Source: [Clostridium] celerecrescens 18A
Lineage (GTDB): Bacteria > Bacillota > Clostridia > Lachnospirales > Lachnospiraceae
Assembly: GCF_002797975.1 (NCBI RefSeq)
Contig: NZ_PGET01000001.1
Coordinates: forward strand, 4,886,001 to 4,950,000
Direction of reading: 5' to 3'
Length of the DNA stretch: 64,000 nucleotides
Part shown: piece after piece, positions 1 through 8,435 of the stretch
How positions within the stretch are numbered: position 1 is the first letter of the stretch
Layout: every line of letters begins with the position of its first letter
Program-made: the position numbers and the translations under genes
Notes under the pieces: model-generated
What the model saw: the letters and a program-made list of their open reading frames with translations, nothing else
Told to the model about the DNA's origin: nothing
Databases searched by the model: none

Positions 1-1
1 C

Positions 2-586
2 GGGCCGGAATCCTGGAGCATCGATGGGGCAAACAGCTGGTTTTTTGATAAAGACAGGGCTTCCATGGGAGCTATGGCTGATCTGGGAGTTCATAAGACG
101 GATCTGATCCAATATCTTTTGGGCCAGAAAGTCGCAGCTGTGACTGCCCAGCTGCTGACTCTGGATAAGAGATATGAGTCAGGAAAGCTGATCGGGGTGG
201 ATGACAATGCCATCTGTATCTATGAGATGGAAGATGGTGCTATAGGAACCATGACAGCCAGCTGGACTTATTATGGCAGGGAAGATAATTCTACAGTTCT
301 TTATGGGACCAAGGGGATCATGAAGATTTATGACGATCCGGAACACTCCATTTCTGTGGTTTTGAAAAATGGGGAACGGATCTTATATGACATTGATAAA
401 ATACAGACCAATGACAATCAGACAAAATCCGGAATTATCGATGCATTTGTGGATGCCATTAAGGCGGGGACAGAGGTGCCGGTCAGCGGGGCCGATGTAT
501 TAAGCGCCATGGAAGCTGTGTTTGCCTGCCTGGAATCAGGCAGGGAGAAACGAAGGATCGCCATTGGGAAAAAGGGGGAAAGGTAG
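2..586 (+). CDS. Gfo/Idh/MocA-family NAD(P)-dependent oxidoreductase, 5'-truncated
   Basis: The open frame runs in from the window edge (codons from base 2) and ends at TAG 584-586, so only the C-terminal 194 residues or so are present and the Rossmann domain lies upstream. The visible part has the family's mixed alpha/beta substrate domain: a GAMADLGVHKTDLIQYLLG segment, where the DLGVH motif carries the histidine and aspartate typical of the catalytic region, then the beta-sheet that binds the sugar or inositol substrate. The known role of the family is reversible oxidation of sugars, cyclitols or their derivatives. One base separates its stop from the next start, so it is in the same operon as the TIM-barrel isomerase and ABC transporter. 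The exact substrate cannot be read. Confidence 0.85.
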   Translation, partial: GPESWSIDGANSWFFDKDRASMGAMADLGVHKTDLIQYLLGQKVAAVTAQLLTLDKRYESGKLIGVDDNAICIYEMEDGAIGTMTASWTYYGREDNSTVLYGTKGIMKIYDDPEHSISVVLKNGERILYDIDKIQTNDNQTKSGIIDAFVDAIKAGTEVPVSGADVLSAMEAVFACLESGREKRRIAIGKKGER

Positions 587-587
587 C

Positions 588-1502
588 ATGAAACTGGGAT
601 TTGTCAGTGCGATTCTGGCTGAATGGACTTTTGAGGAAATGATCGATACGGCGGCGGCAATGGGCTTTCAGTGTGTGGAAGTGGCTTGTTGGCCTCAGGG
701 AAAGGCAGAACGCAGATATGCGGGAGTCAGCCATATTGACGTGGCCGGTTTAACAGAGGATAAGGCGGAGTACATAAGAAACTACTGCAAAGAAAGGAAT
801 GTGGATATTTCCGCCCTTGCTTTTTATCCCAACGTAATGGAAGAGGATGAGGAAAAAAGGCAGGCCAATATCTTCCATCTTAAGAGGGTGATCGATGCCA
901 GCGCCGTCCTGGGCGTTCGTCTGGTGACCACGTTTATCGGCAGGGACCAGACAAAGACCGTGGAAGAAAACTTAGAGCTGGTGAAAGAAATATGGCCGCC
1001 CATTCTTGCCTATGCAGAGGAAAAAAATGTGCGGATCGCCATTGAGAACTGCCCCATGCTGTTTGGCAGGGAGCAGTGGCCCGGCGGTCAGAACTTAATG
1101 ACATCACCGGCGAACTGGGAAAAGATATTTGAAATCCTGCCCAATGAAAATCTTGGGATCAATTATGACCCTTCCCATTTTGTCTGGCAGATGATGGATT
1201 ATATTAAGCCTCTTTACCAGTTCCGTAATAAGATCTTTCATGTCCATTATAAGGACATTAAATTATATGAGGATGAGTTGAAAAAGGTGGGGACCATGGC
1301 ATATCCTCTGGATTATATGTCGCCAAAGCTTCCCGGCCTTGGGGATGTGAACTGGGGAAAATATGTCAGCGCGTTAACGGATATCGGTTATGACGGGTTC
1401 ACCTGCATTGAAGTAGAAGACAGGGCGTTTGAGGGCACCAGGGAAAAGACCCTGGACAGTCTGAAACTGTCTAAGAAGTATATGGACCAGTTTATCATTT
1501 AG
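588..1502 (+). CDS. Sugar phosphate isomerase/epimerase (xylose isomerase-like TIM barrel, AP endonuclease 2 fold)
   Basis: A 304-residue protein. The ATG at 588 is chosen over an earlier frame-open start because GGGGGAAAGG at 573-582 is a ribosome site about 5 bases upstream and the start follows the previous stop directly. Family features are the N-terminal MKLGFVSAIL strand, the metal-ligand-bearing AIENC, YDPSHFVW and HVHYKD segments, and a late glutamate in CIEVEDRAF. That pattern matches the IolE/IolI/D-tagatose epimerase-like TIM barrels, which use a divalent metal to isomerise or epimerise sugars and cyclitols. Placement after an Idh/MocA oxidoreductase and before a CUT2 sugar transporter supports a cytoplasmic catabolic role. 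The substrate is undetermined. Confidence 0.85.
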   Translation: MKLGFVSAILAEWTFEEMIDTAAAMGFQCVEVACWPQGKAERRYAGVSHIDVAGLTEDKAEYIRNYCKERNVDISALAFYPNVMEEDEEKRQANIFHLKRVIDASAVLGVRLVTTFIGRDQTKTVEENLELVKEIWPPILAYAEEKNVRIAIENCPMLFGREQWPGGQNLMTSPANWEKIFEILPNENLGINYDPSHFVWQMMDYIKPLYQFRNKIFHVHYKDIKLYEDELKKVGTMAYPLDYMSPKLPGLGDVNWGKYVSALTDIGYDGFTCIEVEDRAFEGTREKTLDSLKLSKKYMDQFII

Positions 1503-1560
1503 ATTAAGGCAGCAAAAATGCTTTGATAGAGAAGGAAAATGTAAAAGGAGGATCAGTAAT

Positions 1561-2685
1561 ATGAAAAAAGCAGCAGCAATTATTTTGGCGGCATTGGTGG
1601 CGGCAGCAGGAACTGCATGTTCCCAGGTAAAACCGGCAGACACCACAACAGCGGCAGTAAAAACGGAGTCAACAACGGCAGAGACTGTGAAAGAAACAGA
1701 GGTCGTGAAAGAAGGTACTCATATTTATGTTCTGACCGTACCAGAGGATCATGGCTGGACCGGTTCTGTTGCTACCTTCGCAAAACAGAAGATCCAGGAA
1801 GTAAATGAAAACGGCACCTACACTGCGGAACTGATCACCTCAGCCAATGCGGCAGAGCAGATCCGGAACATCGAGGATATCGTTTCCAAGGGAGAAAAGA
1901 ATATTGCAATGGTCATCCAGCCCATTGATGATACGGTGCAGTCCGCCATTCAGGGCGTGATCGACGCAGGGATCCCCTATGTGGCATTTGACCGGATCAT
2001 TGACGGCGTGTCCGGTAAGGCTGTATCCAATGTAAAAGGTGATAATTCCGGCATTGGCGCAGGTGCTGCTGCTTATTTTGTTTCCCTGGGGCTTACACCG
2101 GGAGAGCCGATCTACGTTTATGAAGGTGACACTTCTTCCGTTACCACACTGCGGAATGAGGGCTTTACCAAATACTTAACAGGGGAACTGGAATTTGGCG
2201 GAGAAGTCATAAATGCAGATAAGAAATGGAGCCAGGATGACTTAAAGTCTATTACATATTCCGGAGCAATGAACTGGAGCCGTTCAGACACAAAAACATC
2301 CTTTGAATCCCTGATGGGAGACAGCAATAATGCCAAGATCAAATGGTTTTATGCAGAAGATGATGAGCTTGCCATGGGAATCTTAGAGGCTCTTTCCGGA
2401 GGCGGAATTGATGAGGCAACTAAGGATACCTTCCTTTCCGGCAAACCTGTCATTACTGGCTGCGGCGGTCTTGATGAACTGTACGAAGTACTTCGGGGAA
2501 AAACCTATGTGGATATTGCATCAAAATGCGGAGGCATCATGTCAGTAACCTACAGCCCATCCATGATTCAGACAGCGATTGAAGATATGGTGGATTACTT
2601 AGATGGAAAACAGGTAACCCAGGATCATGTGATCGCCTGCGAAAATGTAACATCAGAAAATGTAACTGAGTACCCATCCTTTTAG
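1561..2685 (+). CDS. Sugar ABC transporter substrate-binding lipoprotein (CUT2, periplasmic-binding-protein type 1)
   Basis: 374 residues. The N-terminus is a lipoprotein signal: KKA, a hydrophobic Ala-rich core, then a lipobox ending AAGTAC with Cys20 as the predicted lipid anchor. A Thr/Glu/Lys-rich linker follows and then the two-lobed binding domain (IYVLTVPEDHGWTGS start; AFDRIIDG in the hinge region). AAGGAGG at 1545-1551 gives a well-spaced ribosome site for ATG 1561. In this family the protein captures a monosaccharide or cyclitol outside the membrane and delivers it to an RbsA/RbsC-type ATPase and permease, which are the next two genes. A hairpin separates it from the ATPase gene. 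The ligand is not inferable, though the preceding enzymes favour a sugar alcohol, inositol or pentose. Confidence 0.88.
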   Translation: MKKAAAIILAALVAAAGTACSQVKPADTTTAAVKTESTTAETVKETEVVKEGTHIYVLTVPEDHGWTGSVATFAKQKIQEVNENGTYTAELITSANAAEQIRNIEDIVSKGEKNIAMVIQPIDDTVQSAIQGVIDAGIPYVAFDRIIDGVSGKAVSNVKGDNSGIGAGAAAYFVSLGLTPGEPIYVYEGDTSSVTTLRNEGFTKYLTGELEFGGEVINADKKWSQDDLKSITYSGAMNWSRSDTKTSFESLMGDSNNAKIKWFYAEDDELAMGILEALSGGGIDEATKDTFLSGKPVITGCGGLDELYEVLRGKTYVDIASKCGGIMSVTYSPSMIQTAIEDMVDYLDGKQVTQDHVIACENVTSENVTEYPSF

Positions 2686-2704
2686 AAATAATGATCTGAG
2701 GGAC

Positions 2705-2742
2705 AAAAGGGGCCGTTCGTCACTTTCGGAACGGTCCCTTTT
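2705..2742 (+). terminator. Intercistronic hairpin/attenuating terminator between binding-protein and ATPase genes
   Basis: A 14-bp stem (2705-2718 with 2729-2742, one G-T pair) closes a 10-base loop and ends in TTTT. It lies 20 bases after the binding-protein stop and 20 bases before the ATPase start, where partial termination or mRNA stabilisation would give excess binding protein over transporter. Confidence 0.7.
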
Positions 2743-2762
2743 ATAAAACCGGAGGTTGAGAG

Positions 2763-4262
2763 ATGAGTTTATTGGAAATGAGTGGGATCAGCAAGGCATT
2801 TAACGGAGTCCAGGTATTAAAGAGGGTCCGCTTAACGGTCGAACTGGGGGAGGTCCATGCCCTGCTTGGAGAAAACGGAGCGGGGAAGTCAACTTTGATG
2901 AATGTGCTGACCGGAGTATTTCCCAAAGACAGCGGAACCATTGTATTTGACGGAAAAGAGATCGATACCATCACCATCAGACAATCGGAGGAACTGGGAA
3001 TTGCCTTTGTCCATCAGGAATTAAACCTGTTTAATGATTTAAAGGTCTATGAAAATATTTTTCTGGGGAAAGAGTACCAGAACAGGCTTGGAAAACTGAA
3101 CAAACGAAAGATGATGGAAGAAACGGAGAGGTTATTCCAAGAACTGGGGGTAGACATAAATCCATGTGAACTGGTGGCAAATTTAAAGACCAGCCAGAAG
3201 CAGATGCTGGAGATCGCTAAGGCGCTGTTCTTTAAGGCAAAGCTGCTGATCCTGGATGAACCTACCACTTCCCTAAATAACGAAGAAGTTAAACATTTGT
3301 TCAGCATTGTCAATCAAATAAAAAAGACAGGAACCTCCTTTGTTTTTATTTCCCACAAAATGCCGGAGATTTTTGAACTGGCTGACCGGTATACTGTATT
3401 CCGTAATGGTGAGTTCGTTGGAGACGGCGCCATTGGGGATACGACTCCGGAAGAGGTAACAGGACAGATGGTAGGAGAGAATTATTCTGCCGGAGATGTT
3501 TATGAAAAGAGAAAACCCGGTGAAGTGGTTTTGGAGCTTCGTGATTTTTCAGGGCCTGGATTTGAACAAGTGTCCCTGCAGGTAAAAAAAGGCCAGATCA
3601 TCGGACTGACCGGACTTCAAGGCTCCGGAAGCAGTGAGCTGATTCAGTGCATGTTCGGGGTTACAGAGGCTATATCTGGAGAAATGAAGGTCAGGGGAGA
3701 AAAGGTGCCATCCCATTCGATCCATAAAGCCATGAAGTCAAAAATTGCCATGCTTGCTGCCAATCGGAAAGAAAATTCCGTCATCCCGGACATGAATCTG
3801 CTGGAAAACATGTATCTGGCGGAGCATACCTTATCGGCACGCAGGCCTCACATCCAAAAACAGAAGGAAGAAGAGCGGTTTGAAGCGTTTAAGACCTTGC
3901 TAAATATCAAGGCCAGGAGTAGTTCTGATTCCATTCTATCCTTAAGCGGCGGAAACCAGCAAAAGGTATTTATTGCCCGATGGCTGAATACGGATGCGGA
4001 TATTCTGCTGTTTGATAATCCAACCCAGGGAATCGACGTAGGAGCCAAGGCTGAGATTTATAAGCTGATACTGGAAATGGCAAAAAAGGGAAAGACCATT
4101 CTCATCAATACCCTGGAAATACCGGAGATCCAGAAGGTAGCTGATTTCTGTGCTGTTTTTTACAACGGAAGAATGATCAAAATTCTGGAGCACGATGAAA
4201 TCAATGACACTACGGTCATGCTGTATTCTACAAATGCTGTAAACCAGGAAATAGGAGGATAA
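2763..4262 (+). CDS. Sugar ABC transporter ATP-binding protein, two-domain RbsA/XylG/MglA type
   Basis: 499 residues with tandem nucleotide-binding domains, the normal length for CUT2 ATPases. Domain 1 has a perfect Walker A ([10 protein letters not shown], about residues 36-45), a Q-loop (FVHQELN) and Walker B ([11 protein letters not shown]), with a degenerate signature (LKTSQKQ). Domain 2 has a degenerate P-loop (GLQGSGSSEL), a canonical signature (LSGGNQQK) and Walker B (ILLFDNPTQGIDVG). This asymmetry is typical of the family. It energises sugar import on the cytoplasmic face with the permease starting 4 bases downstream. A ribosome site GGAGG at 2751-2755 precedes ATG 2763. Confidence 0.93.
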   Translation: MSLLEMSGISKAFNGVQVLKRVRLTVELGEVHALLGENGAGKSTLMNVLTGVFPKDSGTIVFDGKEIDTITIRQSEELGIAFVHQELNLFNDLKVYENIFLGKEYQNRLGKLNKRKMMEETERLFQELGVDINPCELVANLKTSQKQMLEIAKALFFKAKLLILDEPTTSLNNEEVKHLFSIVNQIKKTGTSFVFISHKMPEIFELADRYTVFRNGEFVGDGAIGDTTPEEVTGQMVGENYSAGDVYEKRKPGEVVLELRDFSGPGFEQVSLQVKKGQIIGLTGLQGSGSSELIQCMFGVTEAISGEMKVRGEKVPSHSIHKAMKSKIAMLAANRKENSVIPDMNLLENMYLAEHTLSARRPHIQKQKEEERFEAFKTLLNIKARSSSDSILSLSGGNQQKVFIARWLNTDADILLFDNPTQGIDVGAKAEIYKLILEMAKKGKTILINTLEIPEIQKVADFCAVFYNGRMIKILEHDEINDTTVMLYSTNAVNQEIGG

Positions 4263-4266
4263 AGAA

Positions 4267-5313
4267 ATGAAGGCAGGAGAAAAGAAAAACGGAATTTCCT
4301 TTGGGGTACTGTCCAAATGGTGCGGGGAATTCAGTTTTATTATCGTATTTGTACTGATCTTTTTGGTATATGCCCTCACCAGCAACGGGTTGACCTGGAG
4401 CGGCACCATGAATATTTTCCGCCATTCGGCAGTGGTTGGGATCATCGGTCTGGGAATGGGTCTGGTATGTATGACCGGGGAAATCGATTTATCAGTAGGA
4501 TCCATGCTTGCATTAAACAGCGGGCTGTCGGTCATCATGTTTAACATCACGGATCATATTCTGGTTACATTATTGTTTGCCCTATTATTCGGTGCAGCCT
4601 GCGGCCTGATTAACGGACTGCTGGTGGGATACATAAAAATGCCGGCCTTTATTGTTACATTAGCGACCATGCTGATCTACCGTTCCTTTGCCCAATATAT
4701 CTGCCAACATATCGATAAGGCTCTGGCAGGAGGCGGAAGCAGCGTGTACCGGATGATCAAGGAGTTGTCCTCTTATCAGCCGTTTTACGGTCTTGGAAAT
4801 GGAAAGATTCTTACCGTTCCCATTGTGGGACTGATTCTGATTTTAATGACGGCATTATTTGTTTACATAACGACTAGCACCAAGTACGGAAAAAAGGTAT
4901 ATGCAGTGGGGAGCAATGCGAAGGGAGCACAGATGGCGGGGATCAATGTGAGTCTCATGAAGGTTTCCGTATTTGTTCTTGCGGGAATCCTGACAGGGCT
5001 TGCCTCCTTTTTATGGGTGGCTATGAATGCTTCCTCTGATCCAGCCACGACCGGAAGCAGCTATGAAATGTATGCCATTGCGGCAGTCGTATTAGGCGGC
5101 ATCAGCATGTCCGGAGGAAAGGGAAAATGCCTGGGAATCTTATTTGGAGCCATGTCCTATACGATCATTGACAAGATCATTGTTGCTCTTAAGATGGATT
5201 CTCTCATCAATGATGCGATCAAGGGGATAATCCTGATTCTGGTGATCGTAGTACAGATCATAGGGCCGAGAATCAAGGAAAGGCTGACAAGGCATAATGA
5301 GAGGGTCTCATAA
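4267..5313 (+). CDS. Sugar ABC transporter permease, RbsC/XylH type
   Basis: 348 residues, strongly hydrophobic, with about ten predicted membrane segments. Family marks include the GEIDLSVGSMLAL segment and the AVVLGGISMSGGKG loop near the C-terminus, both characteristic of CUT2 permeases. The start follows the ATPase stop by 4 bases and has an AGGAGGAT ribosome site overlapping the preceding stop. It forms the membrane channel of the transporter encoded by 1561-5313, probably as a homodimer. A strong terminator immediately follows, so this is the last gene of the operon. Confidence 0.92.
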   Translation: MKAGEKKNGISFGVLSKWCGEFSFIIVFVLIFLVYALTSNGLTWSGTMNIFRHSAVVGIIGLGMGLVCMTGEIDLSVGSMLALNSGLSVIMFNITDHILVTLLFALLFGAACGLINGLLVGYIKMPAFIVTLATMLIYRSFAQYICQHIDKALAGGGSSVYRMIKELSSYQPFYGLGNGKILTVPIVGLILILMTALFVYITTSTKYGKKVYAVGSNAKGAQMAGINVSLMKVSVFVLAGILTGLASFLWVAMNASSDPATTGSSYEMYAIAAVVLGGISMSGGKGKCLGILFGAMSYTIIDKIIVALKMDSLINDAIKGIILILVIVVQIIGPRIKERLTRHNERVS

Positions 5314-5341
5314 GTATTATTGGCTATCATAAGAGCAAAGG

Positions 5342-5400
5342 GAGGGGATTTGTTGATCGTACCAGTGGGGAAGCTGGTATCATCAACAAATTCCCTTTTT
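5342..5400 (+). terminator. Rho-independent terminator after the sugar ABC operon
   Basis: A stem of about 22 bp (5344-5365 with 5373-5394, a few mismatches) with a short GGGGAAG-type loop is followed by TTTTT at 5396-5400. It ends the operon 30 bases after the permease stop. From 5401 to 5570 I see no gene. Confidence 0.85.
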
Positions 5401-5570
5401 CCATCCGGCGATTCAGACCGGACGTTCCCGCAGAAAACCGGGATTTTGAAAGAAGGATTTTCTATTCCCGGTGATTTTATCATAATATATCAAAATATAA
5501 CAGGCTTAACTTGATCAAAAATATGCAAACATAAAAAAACTTTTTTCTTCCTATAATTGGGGGATATAAA

Positions 5571-5604
5571 AAAGGGTTCCCAAAAGTAAATTACTTTTGG
5601 GAAT
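5571..5604 (-). terminator. Terminator of the agrDB transcript (minus strand)
   Basis: Read on the minus strand, TTCCCAAAAGT and its complement form an 11-12 bp stem, followed by a run of T at 5573-5568. The agrB stop codon (5591-5593) lies inside the loop, so coding and termination signals overlap. Confidence 0.8.
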
Positions 5605-6181
5605 CATGTTCAACTCTCAATTTTCTTCTTTGTTTTTCTGTGAATATTGCAATCGCTGAAATTACAATTCCACAAATTAACATTTTGCCGATATAATCTT
5701 TATTTAATTCCCAAATTCCCCCTATTAATACACCAAGAACTATGATAACCACTCTGGTCTTTTTTTTGTAATATTCTACTTCTGACCGGCTCATGATTTT
5801 CCCCTCGTTATCTAACGGAGCATTGAGATAGATAATGATAGAAGCGGCTATCCAGCATATAAAATACACCTTATCACTAAAGTGTTGCCTGTAAATCATC
5901 AGGCCGGAAAAAACCGTCAGACATGATACAAAGTAGCAGCCTATTCTCGTTTTGGCATGATAGCCGCCTGCATTTACCCGTAATGGATAGAATGCACATG
6001 CCATTACAAATAAGTCAAAGACCTGCCGCATCATGACTGCAATGGTTATATAAGAAATATAGTGTACTAATTTTAAAAGCAAGCATTCTATACCAAAATC
6101 ATAGATATCCTGCTCTGATTCTAAAATAATGCCATCGTTGACCATGCTATTTGATATGTAACCAATTATTTTTTTCATCAT
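5591..6181 (-). CDS. agrB: AgrB-like accessory gene regulator protein (peptide-processing membrane protease)
   Basis: 196 residues, polytopic. The family's catalytic pair is visible: His75 in NAGGYHAKT and Cys82 seven residues later, the same spacing as His77/Cys84 of Staphylococcus AgrB. The conserved RVNAGGYHA block is intact. AgrB is known to cleave the C-terminal tail of AgrD and form the thiolactone ring while the peptide sits in the membrane. It lies 29 bases downstream of agrD on the same strand, and agrC and agrA follow the same orientation further upstream. The start at 6181 gives an N-terminal amphipathic region of normal length. It is transcribed with agrD from the promoter at 6401-6428. 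Confidence 0.93.
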   Translation of the reverse strand: MMKKIIGYISNSMVNDGIILESEQDIYDFGIECLLLKLVHYISYITIAVMMRQVFDLFVMACAFYPLRVNAGGYHAKTRIGCYFVSCLTVFSGLMIYRQHFSDKVYFICWIAASIIIYLNAPLDNEGKIMSRSEVEYYKKKTRVVIIVLGVLIGGIWELNKDYIGKMLICGIVISAIAIFTEKQRRKLRVEHDSQK

Positions 6182-6210
6182 TTCATCGATTCATTGAGCA
6201 TGAGATTAAA

Positions 6211-6360
6211 CTATTTATTCTTTTTGAAATTTGTAACGCTATCAGGCATCTTAGGTTGATACCCAATGCAGATACAGGCTGAGTTTGCCTCCTTCTTAGA
6301 TGTGGATAATGCCGCCTTTGAAAGTAAAGTTAAAGCTGTTTCTTTGAAATTTTTCATCAT
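6211..6360 (-). CDS. agrD: AgrD-like cyclic autoinducer peptide precursor
   Basis: A 49-residue ORF starting with a double Met (ATG ATG, 6360-6355) behind an AAGGAAG ribosome site. The N-terminal half is an amphipathic leader (KNFKETALTLLSKAAL), the centre is ANSACICIGY, and the C-terminal recognition tail is QPKMPDSVTNFKKNK. The C-x4-[YH]QPxxP layout is the hallmark of clostridial AgrD. By analogy with C. perfringens AgrD (CLWFT before HQPEEP), the ring would be the five residues CICIG starting at Cys29, with an N-terminal tail of unknown length. A second Cys (31) lies within the ring, which is less usual. The peptide should be matured by the adjacent AgrB and sensed by AgrC. Confidence 0.9.
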   Translation of the reverse strand: MMKNFKETALTLLSKAALSTSKKEANSACICIGYQPKMPDSVTNFKKNK

Positions 6361-6400
6361 TTTAATCTTCCTTTCTGGTGTAATTTAAAATCATACTTTA

Positions 6401-6463
6401 ATTATAGCTAATTGCAATTTGCTTTCAATGTTTGTAGCACGAAAGACGATTTTTTTGCACGAA
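6401..6463 (-). promoter_or_regulatory. agrDB promoter with a direct repeat resembling an AgrA (LytTR) box
   Basis: On the minus strand, TTGAAA (6428-6423), a 16-base spacer and TATAAT (6406-6401) form a near-consensus sigma-A promoter 41 bases before agrD. Just upstream, TTCGTGC occurs twice (6463-6457 and 6443-6437), exactly 20 bases apart and on the same face of the helix. LytTR regulators such as AgrA bind two direct repeats about two turns apart directly upstream of the -35, so this is the likely site of positive feedback. No comparable repeat was seen before agrA. Confidence 0.7.
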
Positions 6464-6550
6464 GTAGGTACTTTAACTGGAAAAAAGCTCAATTGTAATC
6501 CGAGCTTCCCGTTTTGTAATCGAGTTTCACATTTTGAAATCAACCTTTAA

Positions 6551-6877
6551 TTATTGATCCCGAAATTCTACTATTGTTATGACTTTCCCGTTTTTCCTTT
6601 GTTTTCCATGGTATGATCTCTGGTAGCAGGATGATTTTAGCGCACAAAAACCGGTCTGATGTATGGACTGGCCTTGTTTGATTAGCGGAACCAGAATCTC
6701 ATTCAGTCTGGCAATTTCTCCTTCAGTAGAAAGAATCCCACTTCTTGATTCTGCAATCTTTTCAGATGCCTGACGATGGGCTTCCAATGCGTCGTAGATT
6801 GTCTTAGTCAATGTACACTTCCTCCTTTCACTGCATCCGTTACATACGTAAGGGGCTTTAAACCTGCTGGTAAACAC
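6551..6877 (-). pseudogene. Remnant of an IS30-family transposase
   Basis: The frame codes for about 108 residues and opens at GTG 6877; in the same frame a stop occurs at 6893-6895, so there is no complete N-terminus. The segment PYVCNGCSERRKCTLTKT followed by SRSGI, GEIARLN and PLIKQGQSIHQ matches, from memory, the zinc-finger-like region and the following helix of IS30 transposases. After QSIHQ the similarity ends abruptly and the DDE catalytic domain is missing, so it is an internally deleted relic. No terminal inverted repeats were recognised. It sits between agrC and agrD-agrB, which normally adjoin, so the element probably landed inside the agr locus and decayed. Confidence 0.75.
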
Positions 6878-6989
6878 TTCTTCCTCAAATTGTTAGCAAT
6901 GTTCCACATACTTTTTTTCTTCTGCATCCTTTTCTATACTTGCATACATTATGGGGATAAATTGAATATCACCGGCTAAGTTCAATATA

Positions 6990-7022
6990 TCATAAAGGCA
7001 GGGACTGCGCCCTGCCTTTATG
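6990..7022. terminator. Symmetric hairpin downstream of agrC
   Basis: A 13-bp perfect stem (CATAAAGGCAGGG and complement) with a 6-base loop. It lies 100 bases beyond the agrC stop on the minus strand. The U-tract is weak in either direction, so it may be a bidirectional terminator or a transcript-stabilising hairpin. The rest of 6896-7122 shows no gene. Confidence 0.6.
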
Positions 7023-7122
7023 TAACACGAATTTCTCTATGCTATTTTCCAATATTTGTACCTATCTTTCCCTTTCAGACGGGAAAGTTATTTTACAATT
7101 GAGGAAATCAATTCGGTCATTC

Positions 7123-8433
7123 CTACATATTTATCAATACATTGCACTGGAATATTCCATTTTCACTGCTAAGATTCATAGAACCATCATACTTTCCTAC
7201 TGCGCGCTCAACATTGCTTAATCCGATTCCGTGATTCGCCCCCTTTTGAGATACCGGCCTGCCCTCATTCCATCTGTCTATGTTATTTGAAGTATTCTCA
7301 ACTTTAATTGCAATCATTTCATAATAAGGACTTATTTTTACCCTTATCCATGGAGTTCCGGTCACTTGCGTACAAGCTTCAATGGCATTATCCAATAAAT
7401 TACCAAAAATTGTAGTAATGTCCATTGGATTCATGAAGCTTAAGTCAACATTTCCGATTTCAAATTGCAAATCTATATGTAATTTTTCAGTATTTTGTAT
7501 TTTATCATTGAAAAGAATATTTAAAATCCCATTGTTGGTCAGCTGTTGTGGGATCAAAGGCTTTAAAATCGTATTGATCTCTTTAATGTAATTTATTGTC
7601 CCCTCCTTATTATCCCCATGATAAAGCCCTTCCATTACCGCTATATGCTTGTCAACATCATGAAGGATACTAAGCGATTCCTGATGCTTCTTTTCCTGTT
7701 GTAAATAATATTTATACTGCATAGTCGCCTGCTGTTCCAATAATTCCAGTTTTACCTTTAATTGATAATTATCCTCCATAAACCGTATAAAATATAAAAA
7801 ATACATATCTGCAAATATAATGAATCCCATGTTGACCAGCATAATAAGACCCATGCTTTCACCTCTTATTTTCCCAAAGGAAACTCCAATTACAACCATG
7901 TTAATAAAACTGAAAATGGCAATAATAAAATGAAGAACATACTGTGATTTGGTAAATTTGACTTTTTCGTTTCTCCCCCATATTGGAGAAATAAAAGTAT
8001 AATACATAAACAGTAAAACAAACTTTGAAAATGTCATATTAAGAAAGGTTTCAACCCCCGGCTCCAATGGAAGCATATGCATTTTCCATAATATAAAGTC
8101 AAGCAAGGCTACCCCTGCGGCTTCGCACACGGCAAAGACCAAAACCATTATTTCCGCTTCTAAAACCCTTCGTATCGGTTTATCAAAATCATCAAAATAT
8201 AAGAAATAGCTTACTAAACCATACGAAATAACCCAACTCAGCATATTTACCAAAGGCCGCTGCAATAAATTAATGCCCATTAAAAATATACTGACCCCTA
8301 TTTGAACGAGAAAATAGAACTGTTTATTATGTAATGCCTTTTTATGCCTGCTGCCCATAAATTGAAAAATTACTATTGTTGTAACCAGACACGATACTAT
8401 GATTCCAGATAAAAACAATATATTATTTTCCAT
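7123..8433 (-). CDS. agrC: AgrC-like sensor histidine kinase (GHKL, HPK10 class)
   Basis: 436 residues. The first 210 or so form six to seven membrane segments, the peptide-sensing region of AgrC-type kinases. A coiled-coil-like linker (ELLEQQATMQYKYYLQQEKK) leads to ILHDVDKHI, which carries the phospho-acceptor histidine. The ATPase domain has an N-box (LLDNAIEAC) and a G-box (NHGIGLSNV). It begins 2 bases after the agrA stop and is translationally coupled. It should detect the peptide made by agrD/agrB and phosphorylate the AgrA-like regulator. It is less GC-rich than the glycan genes nearby. Confidence 0.92.
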   Translation of the reverse strand: MENNILFLSGIIVSCLVTTIVIFQFMGSRHKKALHNKQFYFLVQIGVSIFLMGINLLQRPLVNMLSWVISYGLVSYFLYFDDFDKPIRRVLEAEIMVLVFAVCEAAGVALLDFILWKMHMLPLEPGVETFLNMTFSKFVLLFMYYTFISPIWGRNEKVKFTKSQYVLHFIIAIFSFINMVVIGVSFGKIRGESMGLIMLVNMGFIIFADMYFLYFIRFMEDNYQLKVKLELLEQQATMQYKYYLQQEKKHQESLSILHDVDKHIAVMEGLYHGDNKEGTINYIKEINTILKPLIPQQLTNNGILNILFNDKIQNTEKLHIDLQFEIGNVDLSFMNPMDITTIFGNLLDNAIEACTQVTGTPWIRVKISPYYEMIAIKVENTSNNIDRWNEGRPVSQKGANHGIGLSNVERAVGKYDGSMNLSSENGIFQCNVLINM

Positions 8434-8435
8434 TG

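Noticed and set aside
3942..4550. 202-residue minus-strand ORF across the ATPase/permease junction.
   Set aside because: It is antisense to two clear genes and shows no recognisable protein motif.
5320..5514. 64-residue plus-strand ORF after the sugar permease.
   Set aside because: It runs through the terminator hairpin and has no family resemblance or ribosome site.
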